Assembly (NCBI RefSeq): GCF_028875915.1
Contig: NZ_JAPEHW010000018.1
Span: forward strand, 1 to 58,801
Direction: 5' to 3'
Length of the DNA: 58,801 nucleotides
Origin: Pseudoalteromonas sp. G4
GTDB lineage: Bacteria > Pseudomonadota > Gammaproteobacteria > Enterobacterales > Alteromonadaceae
Below are positions 9,450 through 18,088 of this stretch, one piece after another. The notes below the pieces were generated by a model, which saw only the letters and a program-made list of their open reading frames with translations, ran no database searches and had not been told where the DNA came from. Position 1 is the stretch's first letter, and each line of letters begins with the position of its first letter. A program made the position numbers and the translations under genes.

Positions 9450-10011
9450 AAAGCAAATTTTTACTAACTTACAGGCCTCGCCCCTCATTTTTAAACACTG
9501 CACAGTAAAAAACCTCATAAAAAATGACGAAAATTTACAGCAGAGATCATCATTTTACTAAGTACGCTTAAAAAACGGATTAAAAAGGTAGAATAAGTTA
9601 GTAAAAAATTGATCTGTAAACCCCGTTTAGGCAGAAAAATACCAACTCGTTAGTAAAATTATGATCTGTGATGCCAGAAACTTGGTTTAAACGGGACTTA
9701 ACTTAGTAAAAATGTGATCCAGCTATGTTTTCGATGCTGATTTTTGAATTCACCTAGTAAAATCATGATCTCAGAATCGGAAATGTTAGTAAAAATGTGA
9801 TCTCAAATTAAGCTTGTTAGTAAAACTCTGATCTTAAATAAACTAGTTTTGTCACTTTTAGCTGCTATAACTTCTATAAAAAGCACAGCAATGCATCAAA
9901 ATTGAACAACTGTTAACGTTAGTTTTACAAATTATGGGTTTTAGACTTAGCTAGTAAAATAGCGATCTGTTTTTTAAGTAGGTAAATCAATACTTAGTAA
10001 AAATATGATCT
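9450..10011. repeat. Array of 18-bp TTAGTAAAANNNTGATCT repeats
   Basis: Eight direct copies start at 9598, 9650, 9703, 9754, 9786, 9817, 9951 and 9994; one inverted copy occupies 9544-9561 and a degenerate inverted copy 9450-9467 (it loses the ATC). Consensus YTAGTAAAANNNNGATCT. Each of the nine good copies contains GATC, a Dam site. Start-to-start distances are 52, 53, 51, 32, 31, 134 and 43 bp; all but the 134 are close to whole helical turns, so the copies lie on one DNA face. Sequence between copies is unrelated. The array fills most of a 796-bp gene-free gap between two convergent 3' ends, so it is not a simple promoter. Candidates: subterminal transposase sites of an IS21/Tn7-like element, or an iteron-type chromosomal site. 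Confidence 0.9.
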
Positions 10012-10040
10012 AAGTCTTAGGTCTGTGTCAGAAATGAAAA

Positions 10041-10058
10041 AAAGGCCATATGGCCTTT
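10041..10058 (-). terminator. Perfect palindrome with T tract on minus strand
   Basis: AAAGGCCATATGGCCTTT, an 18-bp perfect palindrome; on the minus strand it is followed by a T7 run. It lies 35 bp beyond the main aceA terminator and would act as a second stop before the repeat array. Confidence 0.6.
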
Positions 10059-10084
10059 GGATCACAGTTAGGGATACATAAATT

Positions 10085-10116
10085 TTTTTAAAAAAGCTAG
10101 GCGCTTTGCCTAGCTT
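10085..10116 (-). terminator. Rho-independent terminator of aceA
   Basis: Perfect 9-bp stem AAGCTAGGC / GCCTAGCTT (10094-10102, 10108-10116) followed on the minus strand by a T-rich run; 36 bp downstream of the aceA stop. Confidence 0.85.
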
Positions 10117-10151
10117 AACCTTTATGGCGAATAATCTTTGCCCTGTGGGTA

Positions 10152-11759
10152 TTAAGAGAACTGGTTCATAGTGTTGTCTTCACCAGCTGCTTTAAGCGCA
10201 GCGTCACCAGAGAAGTACTCTTTGTGGTCATCACCCATGTCAGAACCCGCCATATTTTGGTGTTTAACACAGGCAATACCTTGACGAATTTCTTGACGCT
10301 GAACGTTCTTAACATAACCAAGCATACCTTGCTCACCGAAGTACTCTTTTGCAAGGTTATCGGTTGATAACGCTGCAGTGTGGTAAGTAGGCAGTGTAAT
10401 TAAGTGGTGGAAGATACCCGCTTCACGTGCTGCATCAGCTTGGAAAGTACGGATCTTCTCATCAGCTAATGCTGCAAGTTCAGTGTTATCGTACTCAACA
10501 CTCATTAGCTGGTCGCGGTTGTATTGTGAAACATCCTTACCTTCTTCAACCATTGCGTCAAATACTTGCTGACGGAAGTTTAGTGTCCAGTTGAACGATG
10601 GTGAGTTGTTATAAACTAGTTTTGCATTAGGAATAACTTTACGAATTTCATTTACCATAGCACCAATTTGGCCTACGTGTGGTTTCTCAGTTTCAATCCA
10701 CAGCAAATCTGCACCATTTTGTAATGAGGTAATACAATCAAGTACACAGCGCTCTTCACCAGTACCTGGGCGGAACTGGAATAGGTTACTTGGCAAACGC
10801 TTAGGACGAACAAGTTTGCCGTTACGGTTAAGAATAACGTCACCATTTTTAATATCTGTAGATTCAATTTCTTCTACATCTAGGAAAGCGTTATATTGGT
10901 CGCCTAAATCACCCGGTTCATTGCTTACTGCGATTTGTTTGGTAAGGCCTGCACCTAATGAATCGGTACGCGCTACAATAATGCCGTTATCAACACCTAA
11001 TTCAAGAAATGCATAACGAACAGCATTAATTTTTGCTAGGAAATCTTCATGTGGAACCGTTACTTTACCGTCTTGGTGACCACATTGTTTTTCATCCGAT
11101 ACTTGGTTTTCAATTTGAATACAACATGCACCCGCTTCAATCATTTTCTTCGCAAGTAGGTAAGTTGCTTCTTCGTTACCAAAACCTGCATCAATATCGG
11201 CAATAATTGGTACAACGTGGGTTTTATGGTTTTCAATTTTATCAAGCACAGCTTGTTCAGTTGCGCTATCACCAGTTTTACGGGCTGCGTCTAATTCACG
11301 GAAATAACCACCTAATTCACGCGCATCTGCTTGACGAAGGAAAGTGTATAGCTCTGCAATCAGTGCTGCTACAGACGTTTTTTCATGCATTGATTGGTCT
11401 GGTAGTGGGCCAAATTCAGAGCGAAGTGCTGCTACCATCCAGCCAGAAAGATATAAGTAACGACGGTCAGTGTTATTTTGGAAGTGCTTTTTAATTGAAA
11501 TCATTTTTTGCTGACCGATAAAACCGTGCCAACAACCTAGAGACTGAGTGTACTTTGATGGGTCTTGGTCGTACGCTTCCATATCTTTACGCATGATATC
11601 GGCAGTGTAGCGTGCAATCTCTAAACCATTTTGAAAGCGATTTTGTAGACGCATACGCGCTGCTGACTCAGGGTTAATGTTCTGCCATTTTTTGTCACCA
11701 ACTTCTTTTAAAGTTGCAATGCGGTCAATCTCTTGTTGGTAAGTAAGTTGTGTAGCCAT
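10152..11759 (-). CDS. aceA: Isocitrate lyase
   Basis: Cleaves isocitrate to glyoxylate and succinate, the first glyoxylate-shunt step, in the cytoplasm. 535 residues, i.e. the longer isocitrate lyase class of Pseudomonas and marine gammaproteobacteria (about 530) rather than the 434-residue E. coli type. The catalytic-loop motif is present as KQCGH (near residue 225; KKCGH in E. coli), with preceding VPIIADIDAGFGNEEATY metal site and the later ELLWIETEKP-like substrate segment (DLLWIETEKPHVGQI). An in-frame ATG nine bases upstream touches AAGGA, so the ATG at 11759 with correct spacing is preferred. Divergent from glcB across about 255 bp, allowing joint control of both shunt enzymes. Confidence 0.95.
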   Translation of the reverse strand: MATQLTYQQEIDRIATLKEVGDKKWQNINPESAARMRLQNRFQNGLEIARYTADIMRKDMEAYDQDPSKYTQSLGCWHGFIGQQKMISIKKHFQNNTDRRYLYLSGWMVAALRSEFGPLPDQSMHEKTSVAALIAELYTFLRQADARELGGYFRELDAARKTGDSATEQAVLDKIENHKTHVVPIIADIDAGFGNEEATYLLAKKMIEAGACCIQIENQVSDEKQCGHQDGKVTVPHEDFLAKINAVRYAFLELGVDNGIIVARTDSLGAGLTKQIAVSNEPGDLGDQYNAFLDVEEIESTDIKNGDVILNRNGKLVRPKRLPSNLFQFRPGTGEERCVLDCITSLQNGADLLWIETEKPHVGQIGAMVNEIRKVIPNAKLVYNNSPSFNWTLNFRQQVFDAMVEEGKDVSQYNRDQLMSVEYDNTELAALADEKIRTFQADAAREAGIFHHLITLPTYHTAALSTDNLAKEYFGEQGMLGYVKNVQRQEIRQGIACVKHQNMAGSDMGDDHKEYFSGDAALKAAGEDNTMNQFS

Positions 11760-12014
11760 CGTTATCATTCCTTCATCTTGTTTAATTGGATGGCGCTGGT
11801 GTTATTAACTCACTGAGCAACAACATTGAACGGGTAGCGCCTTTACATCTAAGTTAGGCTGAATCGTAATGATTTATGAAATTTATAGTTTTTATCACCA
11901 ATATTTATCTAATGAATGCCAAAAACAAGCTTTCTTGTGTAAGTTAGATAGAATCAAGTAACCAAAATATTTTAAACGCATACAATTGTGTGCCACTTCA
12001 AGGTGAGAAAACTT
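11760..12014. promoter_or_regulatory. Divergent aceA / glcB promoter region
   Basis: 255 bp separate the two divergent glyoxylate-shunt genes and must contain both promoters. It is AT-rich; no operator was recognised with confidence. Confidence 0.4.
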
Positions 12015-14183
12015 ATGACAACACGAATTCACCACGCAGGGTTAGCAGTAGACCCGAGTTTATATGCCTTTATTAATCATCAGGTTATTCCAGGCACAGG
12101 TGTCGATGTAGAGCACTTTTGGCAAGGCTTTTCAAAAATAGTGTCAGAAATGACGCCTATCAATTGTGCGTTGTTGGTGAAACGTGATGACCTTCAAGTA
12201 CAAATCGACCAGTATCATCAAGCACATTCCAATTTTGACTTTGACCATTACAAACATTTTTTACAGCAAATTGGTTACCTTAAAGCAGCGCCAATCGATG
12301 TTACTATTAGCACTGAAAGTGTTGAGCCAGAAATCGCAACCATGGCCGGTCCTCAACTTGTAGTGCCTGTAAGCAATGCACGTTTTGCGCTGAACGCAGC
12401 AAATGCACGCTGGGGTTCGCTTTATGATGCGCTTTATGGCACAGACGCAATTTCGTATGAAAACGGTCGAGAAGCAGGTAAAGAGTACAACCCTGTTCGT
12501 GGTAATGCCGTGATTGATTTTGGCCGCGAATTTTTAGATCAAGCATTGCCATTAAGCTATGGCTCGCATAAAGATGCCACTGATTATGCAATTGTTGATG
12601 GCAAACTGATTGTAACCCTGAAAAATGTTAGCCAAAGTGGCTTACAAACCCCTGAACAGCTCGTGGGCTATAACGGAACAAAACAACAACTGAAAGAATT
12701 AATCCTGCAAAATAATGGGTTACATATCATTATTCAGTTTGATGAAAACCATCAAATTGGGAAGCAGGATAATGCCCATATTAAAGATATCGTGCTTGAA
12801 TCGGCACTTACAACCATCATGGACTGTGAAGATTCTGTGGCGGCTGTGGATGCTGAGGACAAAGTAGGGGTTTACAGCAATTGGCTTGGGCTGAATAAAG
12901 GTGATTTGTCGGTAGAGTTTGAAAAAGGTGGTAAAACACTTACACGTGCGCTTAACCCCGACCTTACCTTTACAGATTTAGCGGGGGAGCAACAGCAGCT
13001 CAAAGGTCGTAGTTTAATGTTGGTGCGTAATGTTGGTCATTTAATGACAAACCCTGCGATTTTAGATAAAAACGGCGATGAAATCTTTGAAGGGATTATG
13101 GATGCAGTGATCACCTCACTGATTGCGCTTCATGACCTAAAAGGGAACGGTAAACTTAAAAATAGCCGAGCTAACAGCATTAATATCGTGAAACCTAAAA
13201 TGCACGGCCCTGAAGAAGTTGCTTACGCGAACACCTTATTTTGCAAAGTAGAAAACCTCTTAAATCTTCCTGAAAACACCTTAAAAATGGGTATTATGGA
13301 TGAAGAGCGACGCACATCGGTAAATCTTGCTGCGTGTATTTCTGAAGCGAAAGAGCGCGTTATTTTCATCAATACTGGGTTCTTAGATAGAACAGGTGAT
13401 GAAATTCATACCAGCATGTTAGCAGGCCCAATGTTGCCAAAAGAGCAAATCAAAGCGCAAAAGTGGATTGGGGCATATGAAAACAATAACGTTGATGTAG
13501 GCCTTGCGTGTGGCTTAAGTGGCAAAGCGCAAATTGGTAAAGGCATGTGGCCAATGCCAGATGAGATGGCCAAAATGTTAACGCAAAAAACAGCGCATGT
13601 GCAAAGTGGGGCGAACACGGCTTGGGTACCATCACCTACGGCAGCTACATTGCACGCGCTTCATTATCATCAGCAAGATGTATTTAGCTTGCAACAAGAC
13701 ATTAAACAACGAGTAGCGGCAAATGTGGATGATATTTTATGTCCGCCACTGCACCCTGAGCCAAAATCGATGACCCAAGAAGAAATACAAAATGAGCTCA
13801 ATAATAATGCACAAGGTATTCTTGGTTATATGGTGCGCTGGGTAGAGCAGGGAGTTGGCTGTTCGAAAGTTCCTGATATTAATAATGTTGGGCTAATGGA
13901 AGATCGTGCAACACTGCGTATTTCTTCACAGCATATGACTAACTGGTTATGCCATGGTATCTGTACTGAAAAGCAAGTGATTGATACATTAGAAGCAATG
14001 GCTAAAGTAGTTGATAAGCAAAATGAAGGGGATGTTAACTACCGAAATATGGCAGATAACTATGCCCAAAGTGTTGCTTTCCAAGCTGCTCTTGAGCTAG
14101 TACTTAGCGGTACAAAACAGCCAAATGGTTATACTGAGCCAGTATTACATCGTCGCCGTTTAGAGTTTAAAGCAGCGAACTAA
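12015..14183 (+). CDS. glcB: Malate synthase G
   Basis: Condenses glyoxylate with acetyl-CoA to malate, completing the glyoxylate shunt started by aceA. 722 residues, the size of the G isoform (about 723), not the ~530-residue A isoform. Signatures: [26 protein letters not shown] split at the N-terminal region, the catalytic [58 protein letters not shown], and a C-terminal [18 protein letters not shown] containing the catalytic-base region ([10 protein letters not shown]). The frame opens with a GTG at 11988, but ATG 12015 has AAGGTGAG 7 bp upstream and gives the usual N-terminus. Terminates at 14211. Confidence 0.95.
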   Translation: MTTRIHHAGLAVDPSLYAFINHQVIPGTGVDVEHFWQGFSKIVSEMTPINCALLVKRDDLQVQIDQYHQAHSNFDFDHYKHFLQQIGYLKAAPIDVTISTESVEPEIATMAGPQLVVPVSNARFALNAANARWGSLYDALYGTDAISYENGREAGKEYNPVRGNAVIDFGREFLDQALPLSYGSHKDATDYAIVDGKLIVTLKNVSQSGLQTPEQLVGYNGTKQQLKELILQNNGLHIIIQFDENHQIGKQDNAHIKDIVLESALTTIMDCEDSVAAVDAEDKVGVYSNWLGLNKGDLSVEFEKGGKTLTRALNPDLTFTDLAGEQQQLKGRSLMLVRNVGHLMTNPAILDKNGDEIFEGIMDAVITSLIALHDLKGNGKLKNSRANSINIVKPKMHGPEEVAYANTLFCKVENLLNLPENTLKMGIMDEERRTSVNLAACISEAKERVIFINTGFLDRTGDEIHTSMLAGPMLPKEQIKAQKWIGAYENNNVDVGLACGLSGKAQIGKGMWPMPDEMAKMLTQKTAHVQSGANTAWVPSPTAATLHALHYHQQDVFSLQQDIKQRVAANVDDILCPPLHPEPKSMTQEEIQNELNNNAQGILGYMVRWVEQGVGCSKVPDINNVGLMEDRATLRISSQHMTNWLCHGICTEKQVIDTLEAMAKVVDKQNEGDVNYRNMADNYAQSVAFQAALELVLSGTKQPNGYTEPVLHRRRLEFKAAN

Positions 14184-14210
14184 TTAACTGAGGTGTAAAC
14201 CCCATTTACA

Positions 14211-14238
14211 AAAAAGGCCTGAAAATTCAGGCCTTTTT
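14211..14238. terminator. Bidirectional terminator between glcB and the YebC-family gene
   Basis: 12-bp stem AAAAAGGCCTGA / TCAGGCCTTTTT (14211-14222, 14227-14238) with an AAAT loop and T runs on both strands, between convergent genes. Confidence 0.9.
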
Positions 14239-14251
14239 AGTTAACTAATAA

Positions 14252-14974
14252 TTAGCCTTTTACGATAGCGTTATGGTAGATGTTTTGTACATCATCACTG
14301 TCGTTAAGCATATCCATAAACTTTTGGAAAAGCGGGATATCATCGCCTTCAATGTCTACGTTTGTTTGTGGAACGAAGGTAATTTCTTCCACATCTAACT
14401 TCACATCAGGAAATGCTTCACCTAACGCTGTTTTAACGTTAAAGAATTCTGTGTGGGGAGCAAAAACAGAGACAACACCATCCTCAACTTCCACGTCAGT
14501 TACGTCTACATCTGCCATCATCAGCGCTTCTAGTACTTCTTCGTCGTTATCACCTTCAAAAGCAAATACGGCTTGGTGATCAAAACTGTGGGCCGCAGTG
14601 CCAGGACCACCGATTTTTGAATTGGTTTTGGTAAATGCTAAGCGAACATCTTTGATGGTACGGTTAGGGTTATCGGTTAAGCAGTCGATAATAACCATGC
14701 AGTTACCCGGGCCGAAACCTTCGTAGCGTGCTGGTTGATAATCTTCGCCAGCACCGCCTTTTGCTTTTTCAATCGCTTTGTCGATTACGTGCGCAGGTAC
14801 TTGGTCTTTCTTTGCTTTTTCGATAAGGCGTTTTAACGTTAAATTAGTATCTAGTTCTGCACCGCCATTTTTTGCCGCTACATAGATTTCTTTACCGTAT
14901 TTAGAGTTTACTTTTGTTTTTGCGGCTGCTGTTTTTGCCATCGCGTTCTTGCGAACTTCAAACGCTCTTCCCAT
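14252..14974 (-). CDS. YebC/YeeN-family translation or DNA-binding factor
   Basis: A 240-residue TACO1/YebC-family protein. The start [21 protein letters not shown] and spacing [14 protein letters not shown] resemble the YeeN-like branch more than classic YebC (MAGHSKWANI). Family blocks: [42 protein letters not shown] split at ~90-110, [14 protein letters not shown] and [18 protein letters not shown]. The family was long described as DNA-binding transcription regulators (PmpR); TACO1 and recent work on bacterial homologues indicate a role in translation through proline-rich stretches. Which role this branch has is open. Stands alone, convergent with glcB. Confidence 0.85.
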   Translation of the reverse strand: MGRAFEVRKNAMAKTAAAKTKVNSKYGKEIYVAAKNGGAELDTNLTLKRLIEKAKKDQVPAHVIDKAIEKAKGGAGEDYQPARYEGFGPGNCMVIIDCLTDNPNRTIKDVRLAFTKTNSKIGGPGTAAHSFDHQAVFAFEGDNDEEVLEALMMADVDVTDVEVEDGVVSVFAPHTEFFNVKTALGEAFPDVKLDVEEITFVPQTNVDIEGDDIPLFQKFMDMLNDSDDVQNIYHNAIVKG

Positions 14975-15453
14975 CTTAATTCACTCTCTATTTTCGCAGG
15001 AAATTTAGTTGCCTGATTCTAACAAGTCATAGCAAAAACGGCTAGTGTTAACATACTGGGTTTTTAATAACTAACCTGAACTCGGGGTAATAAATTACTT
15101 TCTAGCAGCTACTTTTACTTATTACTGCGTTAAATTTGTTTGCAATAGACTCGCTATTGACGCACAAATTTGCCTTGTACTAAGAAAAACTATCAAGCTA
15201 GAAAGTATGAAACAACATAGCTAATATATTTCAAAGTACTTTAACTTCTTAACCCGTGCTCAGGTTAACTATTATTTACTAAACTAAAATTGCAGGCTAT
15301 TTAACATAACACTTTAAAATAAAAGTGATATATGAATTATATTTTAAACATTCACAACATGAATGATGATTAAGATGAGTTGTGATTTAAATCGATGAAA
15401 CTTTTAAAAGTGACAGTTTTGTAATGGGGTGAATTTTAATGTGGAAGAGGTGT
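14975..15453. other. Gene-free gap containing a nested palindrome
   Basis: 479 bp between the start of the YebC-family gene and the 3' end of the outer-membrane protein gene. The centre (about 15065-15275) is a large nested inverted repeat described separately; the rest is AT-rich and I see no gene in it. Confidence 0.6.
15065..15276. mobile_element. MITE-like nested inverted-repeat element
   Basis: Outer arms about 20 bp, 16/20 matching: CTAACCTGAACTCGGGGTAA (15071-15090) against the reverse complement of 15249-15268. Middle arms are a perfect 11-bp pair TACTTTCTAGC / GCTAGAAAGTA (15096-15106, 15197-15207). Inner arms are AAATTTGT / ACAAATTT (15132-15139, 15164-15171), and a central hairpin CAATAG-ACTCG-CTATTG spans 15143-15159. 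There is no coding capacity. The whole ~210-bp unit could fold into one long hairpin, as for miniature inverted-repeat elements; a target-site duplication was not clear. Confidence 0.55.
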
Positions 15454-16326
15454 TCAGAAACGATATCCAATACGCCAGCTAAAACTTGAATAATCATCTT
15501 TAGGTAAAAAGGCGAGGCTAGTATCAAGCTCGATCATCCATTCAGGTGTAATATCGTAAGTGATAAATAAACTTAGTTCGGCGTAATCATCATCGCTGTT
15601 GTAGGTGTGGGATTGTCTACCGGCGAAGCTTAGAACACCCTCTGGCCTTTTGGGACCATCATCCTGAAAGAGTTCATTCCAGCGAATTATGCCACCAGCG
15701 AGCAAGTACTGATCAGGCGTTATTTGAATTACCCTTGACGCTGAAAGCAATGCACTTAACACTATGGTTTCATCTTCTAGCGAATCGGTAAAAGCAAAGC
15801 CCAAATCATTTTCTTTAACCAATTTATTGCGATATCGCCATTCATTGTATTGAAGAGATATCGAAGGCTCTACAACCCACTCATCTAAAAATATTCCGTA
15901 GCCAATGGCAAGACCATAACTTGGGGCATAGGTCGTTTGTTCATTGATAGGCAGATTTAAAAAAGACTCATTGTAATCACTTTGCCAATAGGTGTAGTTG
16001 GCAGACACGGCAAAACTATCGACAAAATAAGTGAGTGTTGAAGCATATGAAACTGAATCGATAGTCAGTTCGTTTAATTTGCCTGAAATTTTCGTTTTAT
16101 CCCAATCAATGTAATCAAGACTGATGCGAAAACTTTCATTAATGTCGTGAACTAATGAAATATAAGAGCCACTAGGTGCAACACTAGTCAGTGTGCCTGA
16201 CTGGTCTAGCGGTAAATCGGAATGGCTTTGGCCAATTTTTACTTCTAATGCATGCGCATTGGCACACATAGCAAACAACATGCTTGGTAAAAAACAACAA
16301 TGTGCTAAGAAGTTTAAATGGCGCAT
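15454..16326 (-). CDS. Outer-membrane beta-barrel protein, uncharacterised
   Basis: A 290-residue exported protein: signal peptide MRHLNFLAHCCFLPSMLFAM-CANAHA, then alternating polar/aromatic beta strands and a C-terminal strand ending ...SWRIGYRF, whose final Phe is the BAM recognition signature. Even numbers of amphipathic strands such as ISLVHDINESFRISLDYIDW and YAELSLFITYDITPEWMIEL fit a barrel of about 10-12 strands. The frame extends 42 bp further upstream, but the ATG at 16326 with GAGAG 8 bp before it starts the signal peptide cleanly. No porin family could be named. Monocistronic. Confidence 0.75.
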   Translation of the reverse strand: MRHLNFLAHCCFLPSMLFAMCANAHALEVKIGQSHSDLPLDQSGTLTSVAPSGSYISLVHDINESFRISLDYIDWDKTKISGKLNELTIDSVSYASTLTYFVDSFAVSANYTYWQSDYNESFLNLPINEQTTYAPSYGLAIGYGIFLDEWVVEPSISLQYNEWRYRNKLVKENDLGFAFTDSLEDETIVLSALLSASRVIQITPDQYLLAGGIIRWNELFQDDGPKRPEGVLSFAGRQSHTYNSDDDYAELSLFITYDITPEWMIELDTSLAFLPKDDYSSFSWRIGYRF

Positions 16327-16486
16327 AGCGAACTCTCTTTGATACTGCGATGCTGATAATAACAACAAATTACGCAGTGACTTAGCAGAAAATGCTAATA
16401 AAATGTGAAACTTTGTAATTCAATTAAGCTGGCATTAAGTTGAAATTAGTTAAGGTAAGGAAAACAGTGAAAGAATGAGGTGTTTT

Positions 16487-16729
16487 ATGGAGTATTTTAT
16501 TCTTGCTAAAAACAGAGAGTTAGCAGCTATTCCAGCGGATAGAAAACTGTTCGAAACTTACCTAAATTTAGGCTACCGCTTCTTAGAAAAAACCAGTTGT
16601 TGCAATGAAAAATTAGCATTAGCAGAGGCAAAGCGTAAATATGGTCAAAATCGCAAATATAAAATTGTGGCTGCATTGCTATTCGTTTTTGTGGCCTATT
16701 GGCTTTATTTTTATACCTTATTAACTTAA
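16487..16729 (+). CDS. Tiny single-pass membrane protein, copy 1 of a tandem pair
   Basis: 80 residues: an N-terminal ~55-residue soluble part (MEYFILAKNRELAAIPADRK) and one C-terminal transmembrane helix (VAALLFVFVAYWLYFYTLL). It is clearly paralogous to the gene at 17003: both share M-[ED]-[YF]-[FY]-IL-x-K, EL-x-AIPAD-[RK], a G-Y segment, a cysteine before an A/L helix, and the C-terminal helix. An ATG at 16475 is also in frame, but GAGG at 16477-16480 lies correctly for 16487. No known family. The conserved core suggests a real but unstudied module. Confidence 0.7.
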   Translation: MEYFILAKNRELAAIPADRKLFETYLNLGYRFLEKTSCCNEKLALAEAKRKYGQNRKYKIVAALLFVFVAYWLYFYTLLT

Positions 16730-17002
16730 TAAAGATGCAAATCACATATCTCTTTCGTTATAGGTAGTCTACTTGTTTGTGCCTACCTATCTCGTTATTT
16801 AGTCTATCTTTTTAACGTTTATCTTATTGCGCAATTTTAAATTATCTATCGAAATAGCGATTTAACTTATGATTTTTATTCACTATTGCTAATTGTGTAT
16901 TGCACTTTGCCGTTACTTAGTATTTAATAGCCGCCACTTTTTTGCCTAGTGCAAAAATACCTAAGTTGGTATTGGTTAGAGAAATAAAAATAACGGTGCG
17001 TT

Positions 17003-17236
17003 ATGGATTTTTATATCCTAAAAAAAGGTGATGAGCTAAAAGCGATCCCTGCAGACAAAGCAATTTGCAAAAGCTATGAAAAATCAGGTTATAGCTATAT
17101 TGATAAAGTGGCTGCATGTACAGAGCAAGCTGCAATAAACAAGCTAAAGGGCAATACCCTTGAAACACTTAAAGGACCTCTTATCCGATTAAGTGTGGTG
17201 ATTTTTGCATTAGTACTACTGTGGTGGGTTAGTTAA
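17003..17236 (+). CDS. Tiny single-pass membrane protein, copy 2 of a tandem pair
   Basis: 77 residues, MDFYILKKGDELKAIPADKA at the N-terminus and a C-terminal helix LIRLSVVIFALVLLWWVS. Paralogue of the 16487 gene, 273 bp downstream and in the same direction, so a tandem duplication that has diverged to roughly one-third identity by eye. A weak GGTG ribosome site precedes the ATG. The gap between the copies is AT-rich and holds no recognisable gene. Function unknown; topology predicts a small cytoplasmic N-terminal domain anchored in the inner membrane. Confidence 0.7.
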   Translation: MDFYILKKGDELKAIPADKAICKSYEKSGYSYIDKVAACTEQAAINKLKGNTLETLKGPLIRLSVVIFALVLLWWVS

Positions 17237-17254
17237 CTACCACAGTTTTCTCAT

Positions 17255-17878
17255 CTAGCTTGGTGAGACTTTCCGTTTCTTTTTATTAAGCGCTACACGA
17301 TAGCGGTTATGTAAAATTCCCACCCTTTCAACATACGCTTTTGTTTCTGCAAAAGGTGGTATGCCTTTATACTTTTTTACCGCATTTGGCCCTGCATTAT
17401 AAGCTGCGGTTGCTAAGCGAATATTACCATCAAACTTTTCAAGCAAATAAGACAAGTATTTTACACCACCAAAAATATTCTGCTCTGGTTGAGCTGGACG
17501 TTTCACACCCATATATTTTGCTGTTGCTGGCATTAATTGCATTAGCCCCACAGCGCCTTTTTTCGAACGCGCATTGGCTTTAAAGGCCGATTCTGCATGG
17601 ATCATCGCTCTTACTAATGCGGGGTCAACATTATGCTGCTTACTAGCTTTTGATATTTCGAAATGATATTTATCTGGATAGATAGGGATTTTATACCAAT
17701 TTAGAGATGAGCGTAATCGACAAGCATAGCAACCTGTTCGATAGACACTGTAGCTGTGTTTTACCGGTTTTCGGTCGGTAAAAGCAATGGAACCATCGCT
17801 TTTTACATACTGATAAATAGGCTTAGCAGTCACTGAAAACGTAAGAAACAGCAAGATATAAAGCAGTTTAAAATTCAT
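17255..17878 (-). CDS. Secreted lytic transglycosylase, SLT type with DUF4124 domain
   Basis: A 207-residue periplasmic enzyme cleaving peptidoglycan glycan strands. Signal peptide at residues 1-18; ~19-40 is a DUF4124-like beta domain (IYQYVKSDGSIAFTDRKP); ~70-190 is the SLT domain. The catalytic glutamate is E96 in IHAESAF, followed by SKKGAVGLMQLMPATA and ATAAYNAGPNAV, the classic SLT blocks. Two cysteines (C50, C53) in GCYACRL before the catalytic domain may form a disulfide or bind metal. Length is short for the family but complete. Monocistronic. Confidence 0.9.
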   Translation of the reverse strand: MNFKLLYILLFLTFSVTAKPIYQYVKSDGSIAFTDRKPVKHSYSVYRTGCYACRLRSSLNWYKIPIYPDKYHFEISKASKQHNVDPALVRAMIHAESAFKANARSKKGAVGLMQLMPATAKYMGVKRPAQPEQNIFGGVKYLSYLLEKFDGNIRLATAAYNAGPNAVKKYKGIPPFAETKAYVERVGILHNRYRVALNKKKRKVSPS

Positions 17879-18023
17879 GTTTGATGTGGCGTAATTTATT
17901 ATTCTAATTATGGCTAGAAAGGCGATATTTTCAACTCTTTCTAAGGTAGTTACTTTACCTGTTTTTGCCTTCGCTTTATAGGCTAGTGAGAAAAAATAAG
18001 GCTTTTAGATGATAAAAAAGTAA

Positions 18024-18044
18024 AAAGGCGCATAAAGCGCCTTT
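18024..18044 (-). terminator. Rho-independent terminator of fabY
   Basis: Perfect 8-bp stem AAAGGCGC / GCGCCTTT with a 5-nt loop; T5 follows on the minus strand, 45 bp after the fabY stop. Confidence 0.8.
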
Positions 18045-18088
18045 AGGAGATGACAGAGTGTCCTTTTTACAAAGGAGAATGAATTTGC

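Noticed and set aside
9356..9543. Transposase remnant beside the repeat array
   Set aside because: I found no long open frame or DDE-like motif on either strand there; only a spaced 8-bp pair GGCCTGTA / TACAGGCC (9430-9477).
9544..10011. CRISPR array
   Set aside because: Repeats are only 18 bp, gaps between direct copies range from 13 to 116 bp and there are no cas genes; one copy is inverted.
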